DNA from: DASVRZ01 sp038228695 | GTDB taxonomy: Bacteria > Verrucomicrobiota > Verrucomicrobiia > Chthoniobacterales > DASVRZ01 | Direction: 5' to 3' | Assembly (NCBI GenBank): GCA_038228695.1 | Contig: JBBRPA010000003.1 | Location: 39,920 to 103,919 of the forward strand | DNA: 64,000 nucleotides | Shown here: piece by piece, positions 8,697 through 17,423 of the stretch | Layout of the letters: each line of letters opens with the position of its first letter | Position numbering within the stretch: position 1 is the first letter of the stretch | The notes under the pieces: model-generated | The model's input: the letters and a program-made list of their open reading frames with translations, nothing else | What the model was told of the DNA's origin: nothing | Database searches by the model: none | Position numbers and translations under genes: made by a program

Positions 8697-9175
8697 AAGC
8701 CGCAAAAAGGTCTGGAACGACAAAAGCACCATCTGAAAGCAGCGGCACTCTGGCGAGGCCGCCTGGCAGCCTGACGATTGGCTTCGGCACCCTAACCACA
8801 AGCCTCTCGGCACCCCGACGACAGCACCCGGCAGCTTGCCAGACGTCCTCGACATACTGCCGGGTGTCATCGCTAGGCTGCCGGATAGCCCCGCCAGAGT
8901 GCCGAAACCTCCCGCCAGAGTGGAGCGGGATTTCGCCACAAAAACGCCGACGCCCGGTTGACAATTGATCGGTTCTTTTCTTTAACCGTTTCGTAACGTT
9001 TATTCAGTAGGCGATGTCTTTAAGATGCGGTTTAGTGAGATTCGTCTTGCACGCTAATAATCCCCTCGTTTCCAAACTCCTTGCGGTTGTCCCGATATGG
9101 TGGACGTAATGGGGGACGCGGGGTAGATCTTGTCGCTGCTCGACAGACGGACTATTTCATCCTATTTATTGGTCC
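8697..9175. other. Gene-poor intergenic region between the barrel protein and the toxin-antitoxin pair
   Basis: The first half is filled by the degenerate 21-bp repeat described separately. The second half is lower in G+C. It carries a TTGACA at 8958-8963 followed 17 bases later by TTTAAC, a possible but weak promoter about 190 bases upstream of the antitoxin. Minus-strand frames run across the repeat but have no coherent start or family resemblance, so I do not call a gene. Confidence 0.5.
8734..8945. repeat. Degenerate 21-bp tandem repeat, about ten units
   Basis: Units can be laid out at 8734, 8755, 8776, 8797 (this one is 23 bp), 8820, 8841, 8862, 8883, 8904 and 8925. Each unit has CGGCA, CGCCA or a close variant at positions 10-14, and most have CTG or GTG near positions 17-19 (for example CGGCACTCTGGC, TGGCAGCCTGAC, CGGCACCCTAAC, CGCCAGAGTGCC). 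Units 8 and 9 share CCCGCCAGAGTG exactly. The period is a multiple of three, so the minus strand reads as a heptad-like peptide (GTLAGLS, GSLAMTP, GSMSRTS, GKLPGAV). Conservation is position-specific but low, as expected of an old tandem expansion. Confidence 0.7.
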
Positions 9176-9361
9176 ATGAGCACGAAGCAAATTGTCACGG
9201 ACCTCCTCCGGAAGCTCCCCGAGAATGTGTCGTTGCATGAGGTGGCCCAAGAGATCGAGTTTATCGCCGGGGTGCGCGAGGGTCTGGCCGAGATTGAGCG
9301 TGGCGAGCGCATCCCCATCGAGGATGTCGAACGTGAGTTGCCGTCATGGGTTATCAGGTAG
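9176..9361 (+). CDS. Antitoxin of a type II toxin-antitoxin module
   Basis: A 61-residue acidic, helical protein (MSTKQIVTDLLRKLPENVS...). It overlaps the downstream RelE/ParE-like toxin by 16 bases. Small size, acidic character (AGVREGLAEIERGERIPIEDVE) and position directly before the toxin are typical of antitoxins. The AGVREGLAEIERGERIPIEDV segment is common in antitoxins paired with ParE/RelE toxins, where the C-terminal half wraps the toxin. It should neutralise the toxin and may autorepress the operon. The exact antitoxin family is uncertain. Confidence 0.8.
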   Translation: MSTKQIVTDLLRKLPENVSLHEVAQEIEFIAGVREGLAEIERGERIPIEDVERELPSWVIR

Positions 9362-9651
9362 CCCTCTCACCATCTGCGCGTCGCGATCTCCGCGACATCG
9401 TGCGTTATATCTCGTTGGACTCACCGGAGCGCGCCGTTTCCTTCGGTCAGTTTTTGCTCAACAGCACCAAGCGTTTAGCAGATTTTCCCGAGATGGGGCG
9501 CGTCGTTCCGGAGTTTGATGTTCCATCGATTCGCGAGATTGTCGTTCGTTCCTATCGTGTGATCCATCGGGTCGATCACGGAGATTGTCGTGTGGACGTT
9601 GCCCGATTCTGGCACGGTGCTCGCGGAACTCCCAAAATCGGTAGTGTCTGA
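9346..9651 (+). CDS. ParE/RelE-family toxin
   Basis: 101 residues. The pattern is that of the RelE/ParE fold: LSPSARRDLRDIVRYIS in the N-terminal helix, RLADFPEMGRVVPEF in the middle, and a basic C-terminal strand pair (IREIVVRSYRVIHRVD...VDVARFWHGAR). The D-x-P-x-x-G-R-x-V-P-E motif and final R-F-W-H-x-x-R are typical of the plasmid-stabilisation/ParE branch. The substrate, gyrase or ribosome-bound mRNA, cannot be decided here. Translation is coupled to the upstream antitoxin by the 16-base overlap. Confidence 0.85.
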   Translation: MGYQVALSPSARRDLRDIVRYISLDSPERAVSFGQFLLNSTKRLADFPEMGRVVPEFDVPSIREIVVRSYRVIHRVDHGDCRVDVARFWHGARGTPKIGSV

Positions 9652-9710
9652 CCGCCATCTTTTCACAATCTCGATATTGCATTGCTGGCGCAGTCCTTTA
9701 CCGTCCGCGC

Positions 9711-11633
9711 ATGACTGAAACTTGGGACATTCCCTCCGCCATTTCGCTTTACAATATCGACCGCTGGGGCACCGGCTATTTTGGCATTAATGCCAAGGGC
9801 CACGTTGAAGTGATGCCGACCCGCGAAAAGGATAAATCCATCGACATCATGGAGGTGATCGATGATGCGAAAAGTCGCGGGCTGACCTTTCCGATGGTGA
9901 TCCGGTTTCAGGATTTACTGCGGCATCGGGTGGCAACGATCAACAAGGCGTTCGGCGATGCGATCGTGGATGCAGGCTATCGGAATGTTTACAAAGGTGT
10001 CTTCCCGATCAAGGTGAACCAGCTCCGCGAGGTGGTCGAAGAGATTGTGGATGCCGGATTGCCGTTTCATTTCGGGCTGGAAGCTGGGAGCAAGCCGGAG
10101 TTGCTCGCGGCACTCGCGGCGCATGAGGACCCGGAGAGTCTGATTATTTGCAATGGCTATAAGGATTCCGCTTTTATCCAGAATGCATTGTTAGGAATCC
10201 GACTCGGCAAACAGGTCATTATGGTCGTCGAGAAGTTGGAAGAGGTGCGGCACATTTTGCAGGTCTCAAAGGAGATGGGGATCGAGCCGATGATCGGGTT
10301 GCGCGTGCGTCTGCAAGCAAAAGGGTCGGGCAAATGGGCGACGAGCGGAGGCGAGAATGCGAAGTTTGGTCTCTCGACGGCGGATCTGGTGTTGGCGTCG
10401 GAGATGTTGAAAAAGGAAGGGTTGGCGCATTGTTTGAGGTTGGTCCATTTCCACGTCGGATCGCAGGTGCCGGACATCGGGGTGATCAAGCGCGCGGTGC
10501 GCGAAGCGGCAAGGTTTTACGCGAAGCTGGCGAAGATGGGACACACCATGGGCTTCCTCGATGTGGGCGGCGGACTCGGGATTGATTACGACGGTTCACG
10601 CACGGCTTTTGATAGTTCGATGAATTACAGCACGCAGGAGTATGCGCGCGACATCGTGTATAACATCATGGAAGTGTGCGATTCGGAGTCCGTGGCGCAT
10701 CCGGTGATCGTAAGTGAAAGCGGGCGGGCAATTGTGGCGCATCACAGCGTTTTGTTAGTCGAGGCATTTGGTGCGATTGAAAAAAGTAAATCGCAGTTGG
10801 GGGTGGAAGCGGAGGCCGACGATCCAAAGCAAGTGGCAGATATATTAGAGATTCAAAAAACGCTCTCGCGTCAGAACCGGATGGAGTGTTTCCACGATGC
10901 GCAGCAGATCCGCGAGCAAGCCCAGTCGATGTTTGATCTCGGCCTTCTCGAGCTCGAGCACAAAGCAAAGATCGAGACGGTTTACTGGCAGATCGCGACC
11001 GAGATTGTGCATCACTGCAAGGGTCTGCGCTACATTCCTGAAGAGGTGAAGGAGCTCGAGACGGCGCTTGGCGATCAGTATTTGTGCAACTTTTCCGTCT
11101 TCCAATCACTGCTCGATCACTGGGCGCTGGGTCAGTTGTTTCCGATCATGCCAGTGCATCAGCTCGACCAGCACCCGGACCGCAACGGAACCCTAGTGGA
11201 CATTACCTGCGATTCGGACGGAAAAATTAGCAAATTTATTGATCTCGAGGATGTGAAGGGCACGCTCGCGTTGCACAAGCTGGAACCGGGCCGGCCCTAC
11301 TATCTCGGTTTCTTTTTGATGGGCGCCTATCAGGACATTATGGGCGATTTGCACAATCTCTTTGGTCGCGTGAATGAGGCTCACGTCTTTCTCGATGAGG
11401 ATGAGGAGGATGGTTTTTACATCGAGGAGACGATTGAGGGCAGCACGATTGGGAATGTGCTCGGCATGACCCAATGGAACACGAACGAACTGATGCGACT
11501 TGTGAAGGCCCAGGTCGATGCGGCGATCAAAAGCGACCGGCTGAAACCAAATGAGGCCATGCGGCTTCTCGGTCACTACGAGAAGGGCCTGAAGGATTAC
11601 ACCTACCTGACCTTTCCGGAGACAACCGTTTAG
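9711..11633 (+). CDS. speA: Biosynthetic arginine decarboxylase
   Basis: 640 residues, close to the usual length of SpeA. It is a PLP-dependent fold III enzyme converting arginine to agmatine, the first step of the agmatine route to putrescine and spermidine. The start of the barrel carries the PLP lysine motif GVFPIKVNQLREVVEE. The substrate-binding HFHVGSQ and glycine-rich DVGGGLGIDYDGS loops are present, as is the C-terminal part with CDSDGKI and YLGFFLMGAYQDIMGDLHNLF. It starts at the ATG at 9711, 59 bases after the toxin. No other polyamine gene is next to it. Confidence 0.96.
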   Translation: MTETWDIPSAISLYNIDRWGTGYFGINAKGHVEVMPTREKDKSIDIMEVIDDAKSRGLTFPMVIRFQDLLRHRVATINKAFGDAIVDAGYRNVYKGVFPIKVNQLREVVEEIVDAGLPFHFGLEAGSKPELLAALAAHEDPESLIICNGYKDSAFIQNALLGIRLGKQVIMVVEKLEEVRHILQVSKEMGIEPMIGLRVRLQAKGSGKWATSGGENAKFGLSTADLVLASEMLKKEGLAHCLRLVHFHVGSQVPDIGVIKRAVREAARFYAKLAKMGHTMGFLDVGGGLGIDYDGSRTAFDSSMNYSTQEYARDIVYNIMEVCDSESVAHPVIVSESGRAIVAHHSVLLVEAFGAIEKSKSQLGVEAEADDPKQVADILEIQKTLSRQNRMECFHDAQQIREQAQSMFDLGLLELEHKAKIETVYWQIATEIVHHCKGLRYIPEEVKELETALGDQYLCNFSVFQSLLDHWALGQLFPIMPVHQLDQHPDRNGTLVDITCDSDGKISKFIDLEDVKGTLALHKLEPGRPYYLGFFLMGAYQDIMGDLHNLFGRVNEAHVFLDEDEEDGFYIEETIEGSTIGNVLGMTQWNTNELMRLVKAQVDAAIKSDRLKPNEAMRLLGHYEKGLKDYTYLTFPETTV

Positions 11634-11695
11634 GCGCGGCAGGTGCCGAAGACAAACGCACTTGGCGAAACCTCCTCCTGTGCTACGATGCTCCC

Positions 11696-12031
11696 ATGGA
11701 AACTCCAGTCATCACAGCTTACTTAAAAACCCAATGCGGTTGGAGCGGCGGCGTCCGCGCCATCCTCGCTAAATACCATCTTCAATATACTGAAAAAGAT
11801 ATCATCCAAAATCCGGCTTTTCGCTGGGAGATGGAGCAAAAAAGCGGTCAGCCACTTTCGCCCTGCGTGGAAATCAATGGAACGATGCTGTCGGACATCT
11901 CCGGTGACGAAGTGGAGCAATATCTTTTGCGCGAAGGCTTGATCGGCAAAAACGACGCGCCGGTTGCGGTTCCAACCAATGCTCCCTGCACCGACGAGCA
12001 ACATGCAGCGATGCTGAATGTGAAGTTCTGA
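11696..12031 (+). CDS. Glutaredoxin-like protein (C-x-x-S active site)
   Basis: 111 residues with a thioredoxin-fold core. The putative redox site is QCGWSGG near residue 14, so only one active-site Cys is present (monothiol C-x-x-S). A cis-proline segment follows (SGQPLSPCVEINGTML, residues about 51-66), then a helix with SGDEVEQYL. The tail contains one more Cys in NAPCTDEQHA, which might act as a resolving residue. It probably reduces glutathione-mixed disulfides or handles Fe-S/redox chemistry. The next gene begins four bases after its stop, so it probably forms an operon with the two membrane genes downstream. Confidence 0.75.
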   Translation: METPVITAYLKTQCGWSGGVRAILAKYHLQYTEKDIIQNPAFRWEMEQKSGQPLSPCVEINGTMLSDISGDEVEQYLLREGLIGKNDAPVAVPTNAPCTDEQHAAMLNVKF

Positions 12032-12034
12032 GTT

Positions 12035-12514
12035 TTGTCGGAGCCGTCGAAAATCTCCGTTCTCTGGGGAAGGGTCAAGGGCTGGCCGTTTGTTTCCTGT
12101 TTTGCCATAGTGCTCGCATTGCAGTTGATTGGGGAAAATTTTCCGTTTTCCCCTTTCCCGATGTATTCGAGCTTCTCGAAGGAAACAACGGTCCTTTACG
12201 TGACGGATGGACAGGACAAGACGCTGGCGATCAAGGATTATTTCCGGCTCGACGCCTCGAAAGTTAAAAAGGCTTATGTGAAGCGCCTGATCGCGATTTG
12301 CAAAAAAAAGGGTTACAGCGACGGCGACGCCAAGGCGGAGGACTTGCAGGAAGCGGGCAAATATCTGGTGAACTTTCTTCCTACCCAGGCGAGAAGCTCG
12401 CAGGTGGAGGGTAAATTGCGAGCAAACGGATTCCGGATTTACCGCTTGTCGTTGGAGATGACCAAAACGGGCATCCGTGAATCGACCGAACTGGTGGGAG
12501 AAAGCCAGCCATGA
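12035..12514 (+). CDS. Single-pass membrane protein of unknown function
   Basis: 159 residues from a TTG four bases after the glutaredoxin stop; no ATG occurs before about residue 44. One hydrophobic segment near residues 15-36 (WPFVSCFAIVLALQLIGE) is followed by FPFSPFPMYSSFS and a soluble, lysine-rich domain. I do not recognise a family. The motif placing a P-M-Y-S-x-F after the membrane helix resembles small companions of HTTM-domain proteins. The gene overlaps the next one, an HTTM-like membrane protein, by four bases (ATGA), so the two products probably act together at the membrane. Confidence 0.65.
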   Translation: MSEPSKISVLWGRVKGWPFVSCFAIVLALQLIGENFPFSPFPMYSSFSKETTVLYVTDGQDKTLAIKDYFRLDASKVKKAYVKRLIAICKKKGYSDGDAKAEDLQEAGKYLVNFLPTQARSSQVEGKLRANGFRIYRLSLEMTKTGIRESTELVGESQP

Positions 12515-13386
12515 AGCTGAATCTCCGCGAAGAGGTGGTGCGCTACGCGTCGTGGGAAATGTTCCTGATGCGCCTTTTTCTGCTCGGGCCGTGTTGGAGT
12601 TTAATCCAGCGCAATATGGGGAACGTGCAACCGGAGCCAAACGGGATCGCCCATTTCATCGATTTGACGTTTCTCGCCAATCCGACGGTGCAAACCGGAG
12701 TAACGATTGCCTTTTTGGTAGCTGGTCTGCTCTATGTGTTGGACCGCTTTGCGATAGGAGGACTGGCAGTGTTGACGGCCATCATGGTGGCGAAAGGGAC
12801 GCTGGTGAACTCGCAGGGGGCGATCAACCACTCGCAGCAACTTGTCACGCTTGTCTTGCTGACCCAGTTGCTGGTGCAGATCGTCGCTGTCGGCAAGAAA
12901 TGGCCACTGTTGCAAAAAAATATTCAAGCCGTCCATTGGACGAAAGTAATCATCGCGGCAAGTTATGTTTCGGCGGCGTTTGAGAAACTGTTCGCCAGCA
13001 GCGAATTCTGGGTCGCGCGGGTGCCGTATCTTGCCTTGCAAATCATCAAGTCGAATTTGCAAGCCTTCTATACCAATCTGGAGCCAATGGCGACCGGCGT
13101 GGTGGCCTCGTTTCCGTATTGGGTGGTGGAGAATCCGAATCTGGCGCGAGTGTTTTTCAGCGGCGGATTAGTGCTGGAGTTAGTCGCTTTTCTGGCACTC
13201 ATCAATCGGCGCTGGGCACTGGGCATCGGGCTAGCCATGTTGTTCCTGCACGAATCGATTAGCTATCTGATGAAGATTGACTTCAAAAATCATACCGGGT
13301 TGATCCTCATTTTTTTCGTCAACGTGCCGTGGCTGCTGGTGAATGCGTCTCGCCAGTTACGAGGAGCTAGAACTGGAAATAAATAA
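12511..13386 (+). CDS. HTTM/DoxX-like multi-pass membrane protein
   Basis: 291 residues with roughly seven hydrophobic segments. The C-terminal pattern, a GLVLELVAFLALINRRWALGIG helix, then a LFLHESISYLMKIDF segment and a LILIFFVNVPWLL helix, resembles HTTM (vitamin K-dependent carboxylase-related) membrane proteins. The catalytic function is unknown. It starts at an ATG overlapping the preceding stop. Its 3' end overlaps the convergent MBOAT gene by 20 bases. With the upstream glutaredoxin and single-pass protein it may form a membrane redox unit (inference). Confidence 0.7.
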   Translation: MKLNLREEVVRYASWEMFLMRLFLLGPCWSLIQRNMGNVQPEPNGIAHFIDLTFLANPTVQTGVTIAFLVAGLLYVLDRFAIGGLAVLTAIMVAKGTLVNSQGAINHSQQLVTLVLLTQLLVQIVAVGKKWPLLQKNIQAVHWTKVIIAASYVSAAFEKLFASSEFWVARVPYLALQIIKSNLQAFYTNLEPMATGVVASFPYWVVENPNLARVFFSGGLVLELVAFLALINRRWALGIGLAMLFLHESISYLMKIDFKNHTGLILIFFVNVPWLLVNASRQLRGARTGNK

Positions 13387-14770
13387 AGTCGCTCGTGACG
13401 TTGTTCGAGGCGATCAACGTGAGCGCTAACAGCAGGATGGCGACAATGGTTTGGCCGATCCAGACGGGCCAGGTATGCGATTGGGGGAGCCAGTTTTTGA
13501 TGCGGTTTTCCAGAAGCGCATGAAGAATAATGGGTATGGAAAACAGAATGGCAGCCATCGCGAAAAAAGCTCCGATCCGCCAGTCGTCGATGCTGGCATT
13601 CCATGGGAGTTGTTGAAAATGCTGCCAGAGACGCGTGGTGTTTTGTTCGCGAAACATCAGCCAGCCGATATTCACAATGCCGAAGGTGAGGAGCCATTTC
13701 AGTGTCGTGGGTGTTCTTACAAAGTGTGGAGATTTCATTTCCAACCAACGCCACCCGACCAAAGCCAGACCATGCCAGGCGCCCCAGAGAATGAAGTTCC
13801 AACTCGCGCCATGCCAGAGGCCGGAGAGCAGGAAGGTGACGAGCAAATTGCGAACGATCATTCTTTCTGCGCAACGCGATCCACCAAGGGGGATAAAGAC
13901 GTAATCGCGAAACCATTTGCTCAGTGAAATGTGCCAGCGATGCCAGAAATCCGACGGACTGGTGGCAGCGTAAGGGTGGTTGAAGTTCAACATGAGTTCG
14001 AAGCCCATGAGCTTGGCAACACCGCGGGCGATGTCAGTGTAGCCCGAAAAATCGGCGTAAATCTGCACGCAAAAGCAGAGCGTGCCCGCCCAAATGATCG
14101 GAAAGCTGGGATCACTAAGAGCGAAGGCTTTGTTGCAATAAATCGCGACGTTGTCGGCGATGACCCGCTTTTTGCAAAGGCCCCAGATAATGAGCAAGAG
14201 TCCATTGCGCGCCTCAACAAGATCGAAGCGTCGTTTTTTTTGAAACTGCACGAGCATGTGCCCGGCCCTTTCGATCGGCCCGGCAACCAACTGTGGGAAA
14301 AACGAGAGGTAACTCCCGTAATCAAGCAGGTTGCGACAAGCTTTGATCTGGCCGCGATAAACATCAACGACGTAGGAACAGCTTTGAAAGGTGTAAAACG
14401 AAATTCCAACCGGAAGCAAAACCTGCCAGTGCGGTGTGACCCAATTCAATCCTAGCACCTGCAAGAGGCTCCCGATGTTATCGATGAAGAAATTGCAGTA
14501 TTTCAGCGACGCCAATAAACTAAAATTCACGGTTAAAATAATGGCTAGAACCCATTTCTTCTTGGCCGGATGATCTTCAATCAACTGCGCTGCAAAGAAG
14601 TCTAGAAAAGTGGTGGCTACTAACAAAAACACCCACCAATGCGTGACGTAGCCATAGAAAAAATAACTGGCTGCAATGAGAAAGGCGTTCTGCGCTTTCC
14701 GCGGCAGACTCCAATACAGCGCAAGAACGATGATGAAGAAAACGAGAAAGTCGATGCTGTGAAAAATCAT
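13367..14770 (-). CDS. MBOAT-family O-acyltransferase (AlgI-like)
   Basis: 467 residues from the ATG at 14770, which overlaps the preceding SGNH gene stop (ATGA). The start is set by this overlap and by the typical opening MIFHSIDFLVFFIIVLALYW. Many membrane helices are present. The characteristic SDFWHRWHISLSKWFRDYVF motif and the catalytic His region GLWHGASWNFILWGAWHG mark it as an MBOAT. AlgI-type enzymes move acyl groups, usually acetyl, across the membrane to an extracytoplasmic partner that modifies polysaccharide. The adjacent SGNH protein is the expected partner. Confidence 0.93.
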   Translation of the reverse strand: MIFHSIDFLVFFIIVLALYWSLPRKAQNAFLIAASYFFYGYVTHWWVFLLVATTFLDFFAAQLIEDHPAKKKWVLAIILTVNFSLLASLKYCNFFIDNIGSLLQVLGLNWVTPHWQVLLPVGISFYTFQSCSYVVDVYRGQIKACRNLLDYGSYLSFFPQLVAGPIERAGHMLVQFQKKRRFDLVEARNGLLLIIWGLCKKRVIADNVAIYCNKAFALSDPSFPIIWAGTLCFCVQIYADFSGYTDIARGVAKLMGFELMLNFNHPYAATSPSDFWHRWHISLSKWFRDYVFIPLGGSRCAERMIVRNLLVTFLLSGLWHGASWNFILWGAWHGLALVGWRWLEMKSPHFVRTPTTLKWLLTFGIVNIGWLMFREQNTTRLWQHFQQLPWNASIDDWRIGAFFAMAAILFSIPIILHALLENRIKNWLPQSHTWPVWIGQTIVAILLLALTLIASNNVTSDFIYFQF

Positions 14771-15810
14771 GGCAGAAGCGGCTCCATTCGTTGCCAAAAA
14801 TAGCTTGTCCACCAGGGTTTCGCAGCGTCCGAGAGATGGTCGCCATCCTGATACATTTCCAGAGTGATCGCAGGGTCGTTGGTCTCATCGAAGAAAACAC
14901 AATGCTGCTCTTCCAGCCAGGAACGGAGGTTTTTCGTGTAGGTAATCAGCTCATCGGTTTGCGGCGTCACGTTTTGTATATTTGGACGACATTTGACCCT
15001 AAAAAAGACGAGGGAAATGTGACTTTCTTGGCCGAGCGCAATGAGATGTGGCAGGAAGGAGTTTCTCGGTGATGGATCGAAGAGGCGAGGGCGTCCATCC
15101 TCGGAATTATCGACCGCGGAACCCTCAGGTGCGAGTTCCGCAGCAATGTCGGCACGGAGCGAAGTGAGGCTGAATCGCTGGGCCATGAATGCTTTACGTT
15201 CGTCTTTCTTTTGTCCAAAAGCCGTGAAGTCGAGGGCGAGATTTTCCAGTCTGGTATGATAAGCGGAGGAAGCTGTCTGCGAGTAAAGCAGGCCCGCTGG
15301 TTCCACCAGCCAACGTCGCATCCAGCCAACGCCGTCCCAAGGTTTGGGCACATCGGGCAAAAGCAGACGGGTAACGAGCGGATCGTCGCCGAGCCGCACC
15401 CGATCGAGGTTGGCGTGATACAGACCCGCGACCCGAAAGCGGGGCCACGTAAGGTATTGGTTTCGAAAAATGAAGAGGATCGCGCGAGGTTTGACGCCAG
15501 AACGGAGAATGACATTTTTCACATACAAATACCAAGCCGCCGAACTGGCACCGCCTCGGGCATAGAAGAAAAAACGTTTCCCACTGAGTTGTGAAATGAC
15601 TTCCTGATCCATGCGGGTCGTGAGCATGGAATCGCCGATGACGATGTAATCGGGGCTGGCTCTTTTTAGATCTTCGATCAGCCCGGGAAGTTCATCCGAA
15701 ACAGGAACTAGATCACGTTTGTTAGCATACAATCGGAAAGCGGCCAGAGCACCCATGGCGACCACCAGGAAAAATAGAACGAGCTGCCAGAAAGTGGATT
15801 TACGCAGCAT
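14767..15810 (-). CDS. SGNH-hydrolase-like membrane-anchored acyltransferase partner
   Basis: 347 residues with an N-terminal membrane anchor at about 8-25 (WQLVLFFLVVAMGALAAF) and an extracytoplasmic domain. Block I is YIVIGDSMLTTR, with the presumed nucleophile Ser61. A C-terminal YQDGDHLSD supplies the Asp and His of the catalytic triad. This is the arrangement of AlgJ/AlgX-type polysaccharide O-acetyltransferases that work with an MBOAT protein. It overlaps the MBOAT gene by four bases and follows the upstream glycosyltransferase by three bases, so the three are co-transcribed. The polymer modified is unknown. Confidence 0.83.
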   Translation of the reverse strand: MLRKSTFWQLVLFFLVVAMGALAAFRLYANKRDLVPVSDELPGLIEDLKRASPDYIVIGDSMLTTRMDQEVISQLSGKRFFFYARGGASSAAWYLYVKNVILRSGVKPRAILFIFRNQYLTWPRFRVAGLYHANLDRVRLGDDPLVTRLLLPDVPKPWDGVGWMRRWLVEPAGLLYSQTASSAYHTRLENLALDFTAFGQKKDERKAFMAQRFSLTSLRADIAAELAPEGSAVDNSEDGRPRLFDPSPRNSFLPHLIALGQESHISLVFFRVKCRPNIQNVTPQTDELITYTKNLRSWLEEQHCVFFDETNDPAITLEMYQDGDHLSDAAKPWWTSYFWQRMEPLLP

Positions 15811-15813
15811 GAC

Positions 15814-17325
15814 TTATCGATCGGGAGCAATCTGGTAGAGTCGGATACCAGGGTGCAGGTAAATAATGTCGCTCACCGGACTCTCCCAAACGGGTTTGCC
15901 GGTGGCGAAGAGTTCTTTGTAAAACGTGGTCCGTCGATCAAAGTCCGCCTTCCCTTTGGCTTGGGGTTTCAACGTGCCATTGAGGAAGCGATTGTAGCTT
16001 TGGCGGGTGACGGCGACGTAACGGATATTTTTCTGCCGCAACTCTTCAAGTGATCCAAGGTCGGCGACAAATTCCGAGGTGAGCACGGTGCGATTTTTCC
16101 AAATCGAGGAGGCAAGCAGATCAACGCGTTCGTCTTGAGCGATGAGCGCCTGAGGAGTGGTCTTTTGGTCAATCCACCGTCGCAGGCCGTCGCGGGAATC
16201 GGTAGAAAAATCGCCGTAGAGATGATGGAGGCCTGGCCAACTAAAGGCTATTCCCGCCATCACCGTCAGACTGGAACCAATGACTAAAAGTGACCGAATT
16301 CCCCTTGGCGAATTCGGGTGCAGCAGGAGTCCGGGCGAGAGACCCGCCAGAAACGAAAAGAGCATGGTAACAGGCAGGACGTAGCGGGTGGCCGTCTTCG
16401 GGGAGAAGGATAACAACGCCACGAACAAAAAAGGAAATAGCAGGGTGAGAATCTGAGAGGTCTTCCAATTTTTCCACTGCCCGAGAAAGAGAACGAGTGT
16501 CAGAGCAAGCCCAAGCCAAACGGCGAAGGGAGTTATTTCGCGGAGCTTAGCCAAATAATAAGCATGCGGAACATCGCGGGTGAGTCCCCGATGTCCTTCG
16601 GTGGCTCCATTCATTTCGCGTCCCAAGCCGTGACTGAAATCGGCGAAATGGCGCAAAAGTTGCCAATTGATTGCGGCTATGGTGAGCAGCAATGCTAAGG
16701 TAAACCATAGAGAAAGTTGTGCGTTTTTCTTGCGGCAGTTAAGGAGCAATAACGGCAATACGATCACCAAAACTACGGCGCCAAGGTATTTACCCGAAAT
16801 GGCCAGGGCAGTGGCCACGCCGAGAAAGATTGCCGTTTGCGGACGCGGAGTGATCCAGAAAAAATCGAGCGCCAGAAAAGTCAACGCCAGACCAAAAAGC
16901 AACGCTGAATCTTCTTTGAAATAATGCGCCAACTCGAAGCCCAGCGGATTCAGAATCAGCAGAAAAGCCGCCCCAATAGCGGAAAGCCAACCGCCCCAGC
17001 GCCAGGCGAGGAGGGACAACGCTACTACCGTCAACGCCGTGAAAACTGCCGAAACCCAACGTCCAATAATCGCGGCATTGAGAGGATTCTTGCTTACGAA
17101 CCCAGCTTGGTAAGCCGCGCTGGTGGTCGTTAATAGGAGTAGAGGATGAAAGAAATTGCGCTTTCCGGTGACGATTTGATGGACCTTGGTGTCTTCATCG
17201 GGGTGATAGGTGTAAGGAAAAGTATTGTGGCGCGTGCAGACAATCAACGTGGTCGCTCCGACTAAAATCAAAAAAATCAGCAACCGCCAGTTGGGGAGGG
17301 CAGGGGATGGGAAAACAGATGACAC
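15814..17325 (-). CDS. GT-C glycosyltransferase (PMT/ArnT-like, GT39 type)
   Basis: Integral membrane protein, about 503 residues from the GTG at 17325. The frame is open to 17475, but that longer form would overlap the divergent neighbour and has no ATG, so I prefer the GTG just before the first helix. A TTG at 17391 is an alternative. About eleven membrane helices are seen. The first extracytoplasmic loop carries YTYHPDEDTKVHQI, whose D-E pair is the catalytic acidic motif of polyprenyl-phosphate-sugar-dependent GT-C enzymes. It shares an operon with the SGNH and MBOAT genes, which suggests a glycan-building role. The exact sugar and acceptor are not readable. Confidence 0.8.
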   Translation of the reverse strand: MSSVFPSPALPNWRLLIFLILVGATTLIVCTRHNTFPYTYHPDEDTKVHQIVTGKRNFFHPLLLLTTTSAAYQAGFVSKNPLNAAIIGRWVSAVFTALTVVALSLLAWRWGGWLSAIGAAFLLILNPLGFELAHYFKEDSALLFGLALTFLALDFFWITPRPQTAIFLGVATALAISGKYLGAVVLVIVLPLLLLNCRKKNAQLSLWFTLALLLTIAAINWQLLRHFADFSHGLGREMNGATEGHRGLTRDVPHAYYLAKLREITPFAVWLGLALTLVLFLGQWKNWKTSQILTLLFPFLFVALLSFSPKTATRYVLPVTMLFSFLAGLSPGLLLHPNSPRGIRSLLVIGSSLTVMAGIAFSWPGLHHLYGDFSTDSRDGLRRWIDQKTTPQALIAQDERVDLLASSIWKNRTVLTSEFVADLGSLEELRQKNIRYVAVTRQSYNRFLNGTLKPQAKGKADFDRRTTFYKELFATGKPVWESPVSDIIYLHPGIRLYQIAPDR

Positions 17326-17423
17326 AATCCAAAAATAAATTTTCCCGCGTGCTTGGCGAGCGCAAATCTCCAATGGGTAAATGCTGGTCAAAATCGCCCG
17401 CTGACGCCATTTTGATCTGCTGA

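Noticed and set aside
8484..8964. Minus-strand frames through the 21-bp repeat
   Set aside because: Seven-residue periodicity follows automatically from a 21-base repeat. Frames overlap the barrel gene 3' end and lack a good start, so coding is not supported.
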